Below are positions 62,257 to 64,000 of a stretch of DNA of 64,000 nt, piece by piece (the stretch's first letter is position 1; every line of letters begins with the position of its first letter). The position numbers and the translations under genes were made by a program. The stretch is from Pseudomonas sp. DTU12.3 (GTDB taxonomy: Bacteria > Pseudomonadota > Gammaproteobacteria > Pseudomonadales > Pseudomonadaceae): positions 1,863,501 through 1,927,500 of the forward strand of contig NZ_CP027218.1 in assembly GCF_004124275.1 (NCBI RefSeq), written 5' to 3'. A model generated the notes under the pieces. It was not told the origin of the DNA. It made no database searches and saw only the letters and a program-made list of their open reading frames with translations.

Positions 62257-63189
62257 GTGAGTGTCGATCGGCGTAACGCCGACCGTTTTGCCTTGCAGGT
62301 GATGATCGGCCTGTGCCTGATCTGGGGCGTGCAGCAAGTGATGATCAAGTGGGCCGCGCCGGACATTGCACCCGTGATGCAGGCTGCCGCGCGTTCGGGG
62401 ATTTCCGCGTTGCTGGTCGGGCTGCTGATCTGCTGGAAGGGCGGCTGGGATCAAGTCGGCAACACTTGGCGCGGTGGTTTGCTCGCCGGTGCGCTGTTCG
62501 GTCTGGAGTTCTTCTTCATTGCCGAAGGCCTGCAACTGACCACTGCCGCGCATATGTCGGTGTTCCTCTACACCGCACCGATTTTTACCGCGTTGGGGGT
62601 GCACTTTCTGTTGGCCAGCGAGCGCCTGCGGCCGGTGCAATGGCTGGGCATTCTGCTGGCGTTCATCGGTATCGCGATTGCTTTCGCCGGCGGCGTGTCG
62701 TGGGACAACCTCGACCGGCGCATGCTGCTGGGCGACGCCTTCGGTGTATTGGCCGGTGCCTGTTGGGGCGCGACCACCGTGGTGGTGCGTGCCTCGCGGC
62801 TGTCGGAAGCGCCGGTGACATTGACCCTGTTCTATCAGTTGATCGTCGGCTTCGTCGGTCTGCTGTTGATCGCACTGTTCAGCGGTCAGATTACCCACGT
62901 CAGTCTGACGCCCGTGGCCGTGGCCAGTGTGCTGTTCCAGGGGCTGGTCGTATCGTTCTTCAGTTATCTGGTCTGGTTCTGGCTACTGCGGCGTTATCTG
63001 GCGGCCAACCTGGCGGTGTTTTCCTTCATGACGCCGTTGTTCGGCGTCACTTTCGGCGTGTTGCTGCTCGGCGAACAACTGACCCTGAACTTCGTCGTTG
63101 GCGCAGTGCTGGTGCTGCTCGGCATCACCTTTGTCAGCGCCGAGCAGTGGGTACGTCGGCGTTTGCGCAAAGCGCTCGGCCAGCACTGA
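62257..63189 (+). CDS. DMT-family (EamA) transporter
   Basis: This 310-aa inner-membrane protein has ten hydrophobic helices with both EamA halves (L-C-L-I-W-G-V-Q-Q-V-M-I-K-W-A and A-C-W-G-A-T-T-V-V-V-R). GTG 62257 is chosen because GAGGTG lies about 8 bp before it and M-S-V-D-R-R is a normal start; the ATG at 62221 would add 12 odd residues. Its 3' end overlaps by 56 bp the end of the convergent MFS gene. Confidence 0.85.
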   Translation: MSVDRRNADRFALQVMIGLCLIWGVQQVMIKWAAPDIAPVMQAAARSGISALLVGLLICWKGGWDQVGNTWRGGLLAGALFGLEFFFIAEGLQLTTAAHMSVFLYTAPIFTALGVHFLLASERLRPVQWLGILLAFIGIAIAFAGGVSWDNLDRRMLLGDAFGVLAGACWGATTVVVRASRLSEAPVTLTLFYQLIVGFVGLLLIALFSGQITHVSLTPVAVASVLFQGLVVSFFSYLVWFWLLRRYLAANLAVFSFMTPLFGVTFGVLLLGEQLTLNFVVGAVLVLLGITFVSAEQWVRRRLRKALGQH

Positions 63190-64000
63190 CCGATTGCATC
63201 GCCAGGCCGCCGGCAATCAGCAAACCGCTGCCGGCGATCACCAACGCCGGATGCAAACTGCCGCTGTAATGACTGCTCAGTGCCGCCAGTAAGGGGCCGC
63301 TGAGTTGACCGACGGCGAAGCAGGCGGTGAGCATGCCGGCATTGCGCTGGGTGGCGTGCGGCGCCAGCTCTCGCGAGCGCTGCATCACCAGTTGCATGCA
63401 CGCAAGGAACGGCGTGCCGCAAAGAATTACGCCCAGTGCCAGACCGAGGCCACTGCCCAGCAGACAGGCAAACACCCCGGCGGCTTGTAGCCATAGTGTC
63501 GCCGTCAGCCAGTGCCGGGTGGTCTCAGGGTCATGTTGGCGCAAGCTCACCAGCAACACACCGATTGCTGCACCCAAACCAAAGCACGGCCAGAACAAAT
63601 CGGCCTGCCATTGCCCGTGAAACTGCGCATTGGCCATTTGCGAAAGAAACGTCGCCGGGATGATGTAACCCACGCCATACAGCGCATAGATCAGTGCCAG
63701 ACGGCCGATACCGCGATGCGACGGACTGACGTGAGCCGCGACGGTTGATGCAGCGGCGACCGGTTGCGGCAGAATCCGCCACACCCCGAGCAGCATCAGC
63801 AACGCGGCCACGGCATAAATCAGCCACAACGTCGCCGAGGTCTGCTGCAGCAGGTGTGAGACCAGCGCCAGCAAGCCTGTGAGAAAAATCCCCAGACCCG
63901 GTCCGGCAAATACCAGCGCACCCAGCCTCGGACGACCGGCTGCCGCCGCCAGCGGCTGACTCAACGATGTGATCATCACCAACACCCAGGCACTCGCCAC
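63134..64000 (-). CDS. MFS transporter, YbfB/YjiJ type (N-terminus outside window)
   Basis: The visible 288 residues are most of an MFS carrier on the minus strand, with about nine hydrophobic helices, the G-P-G-L-G-I-F-L-T-G motif and Y-A-L-Y-G-V-G-Y-I-I-P-A-T-F-L-S, which is diagnostic for the YbfB/YjiJ family. The frame is open to 64000, so the real start lies further right. Substrate unknown. Confidence 0.82.
   Translation of the reverse strand: MASAWVLVMITSLSQPLAAAAGRPRLGALVFAGPGLGIFLTGLLALVSHLLQQTSATLWLIYAVAALLMLLGVWRILPQPVAAASTVAAHVSPSHRGIGRLALIYALYGVGYIIPATFLSQMANAQFHGQWQADLFWPCFGLGAAIGVLLVSLRQHDPETTRHWLTATLWLQAAGVFACLLGSGLGLALGVILCGTPFLACMQLVMQRSRELAPHATQRNAGMLTACFAVGQLSGPLLAALSSHYSGSLHPALVIAGSGLLIAGGLAMQSVSAGRALCANADVPTARR

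Overview
The window is chromosomal DNA of a Pseudomonas, most probably of the P. fluorescens group. This rests on high-GC housekeeping genes of pseudomonad type (pxpABC, aceK, hrpA, lpxO, azoR, aqpZ, cvfB) and on many copies of the REP-like palindromes (core GTAGGAGCTGCCGCAGGCTG and GTGGGAGCGAGCCTGCTCGC) typical of that group. The species assignment is inference.

Left core (1 to about 32.8 kb): an MFS transporter end and the 5-oxoprolinase operon pxpABC; a MoxR ATPase/VWA pair; cysK; lpxO; two convergent DMT exporters; a decayed chemoreceptor remnant; aceK; the helicase hrpA; a FabH-like ketoacyl synthase; a sigma/anti-sigma pair; a porin; a FemAB-like acyltransferase; aqpZ; an ABC exporter; a cyclophilin and an alpha/beta hydrolase; a LysR regulator; azoR; another DMT exporter.

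Genomic island (about 32.81 to 51.59 kb): about 18.8 kb is inserted in a mechanosensitive channel gene of YbdG/MscM type. The 5' part of that gene is at 51587-52288 (minus) and the 3' part at 32211-32807 (minus). Joining codons 1-234 to the remaining 198 codons restores one 432-aa frame. A tyrosine recombinase with all catalytic residues and an overlapping partner gene lie at the right end. The ends carry an inverted motif (CGTGAGCT, followed inward by AATGGACA). A second complete left-end motif lies inside the island at 37047, so the island is composite. The cargo looks like a set of anti-phage or conflict modules: a VPA1262-like gene with a partner; a four-gene ABC-ATPase operon of the ABC-three-component type with an Mrr-like nuclease; an AbiJ-like/PD-(D/E)XK protein; a 540-aa orphan; a PD-(D/E)XK-like orphan; an HNH nuclease; and a protein with an R-x4-H (HEPN-like) motif. 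The left 0.6 kb of the island is a degenerate copy of the ABC operon leader and of its downstream flank, which reads as the scar of a deleted sister module. No REP element lies within the island, although they are frequent outside it.

Right core (51.6 to 64 kb): the interrupted channel gene, a DEAD-box helicase, a papain-like (C70/AvrRpt2-type) protease with a partner gene, small secreted proteins, a Sel1-repeat protein, a DUF899 thioredoxin-like protein, a DUF6279 lipoprotein, a TorF-type outer-membrane protein, cvfB, a DUF2177 membrane protein, a DMT exporter and the C-terminal part of an MFS transporter that runs off the window.

All family names come from reading the translated sequences and from memory of the families. 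No database search was run.
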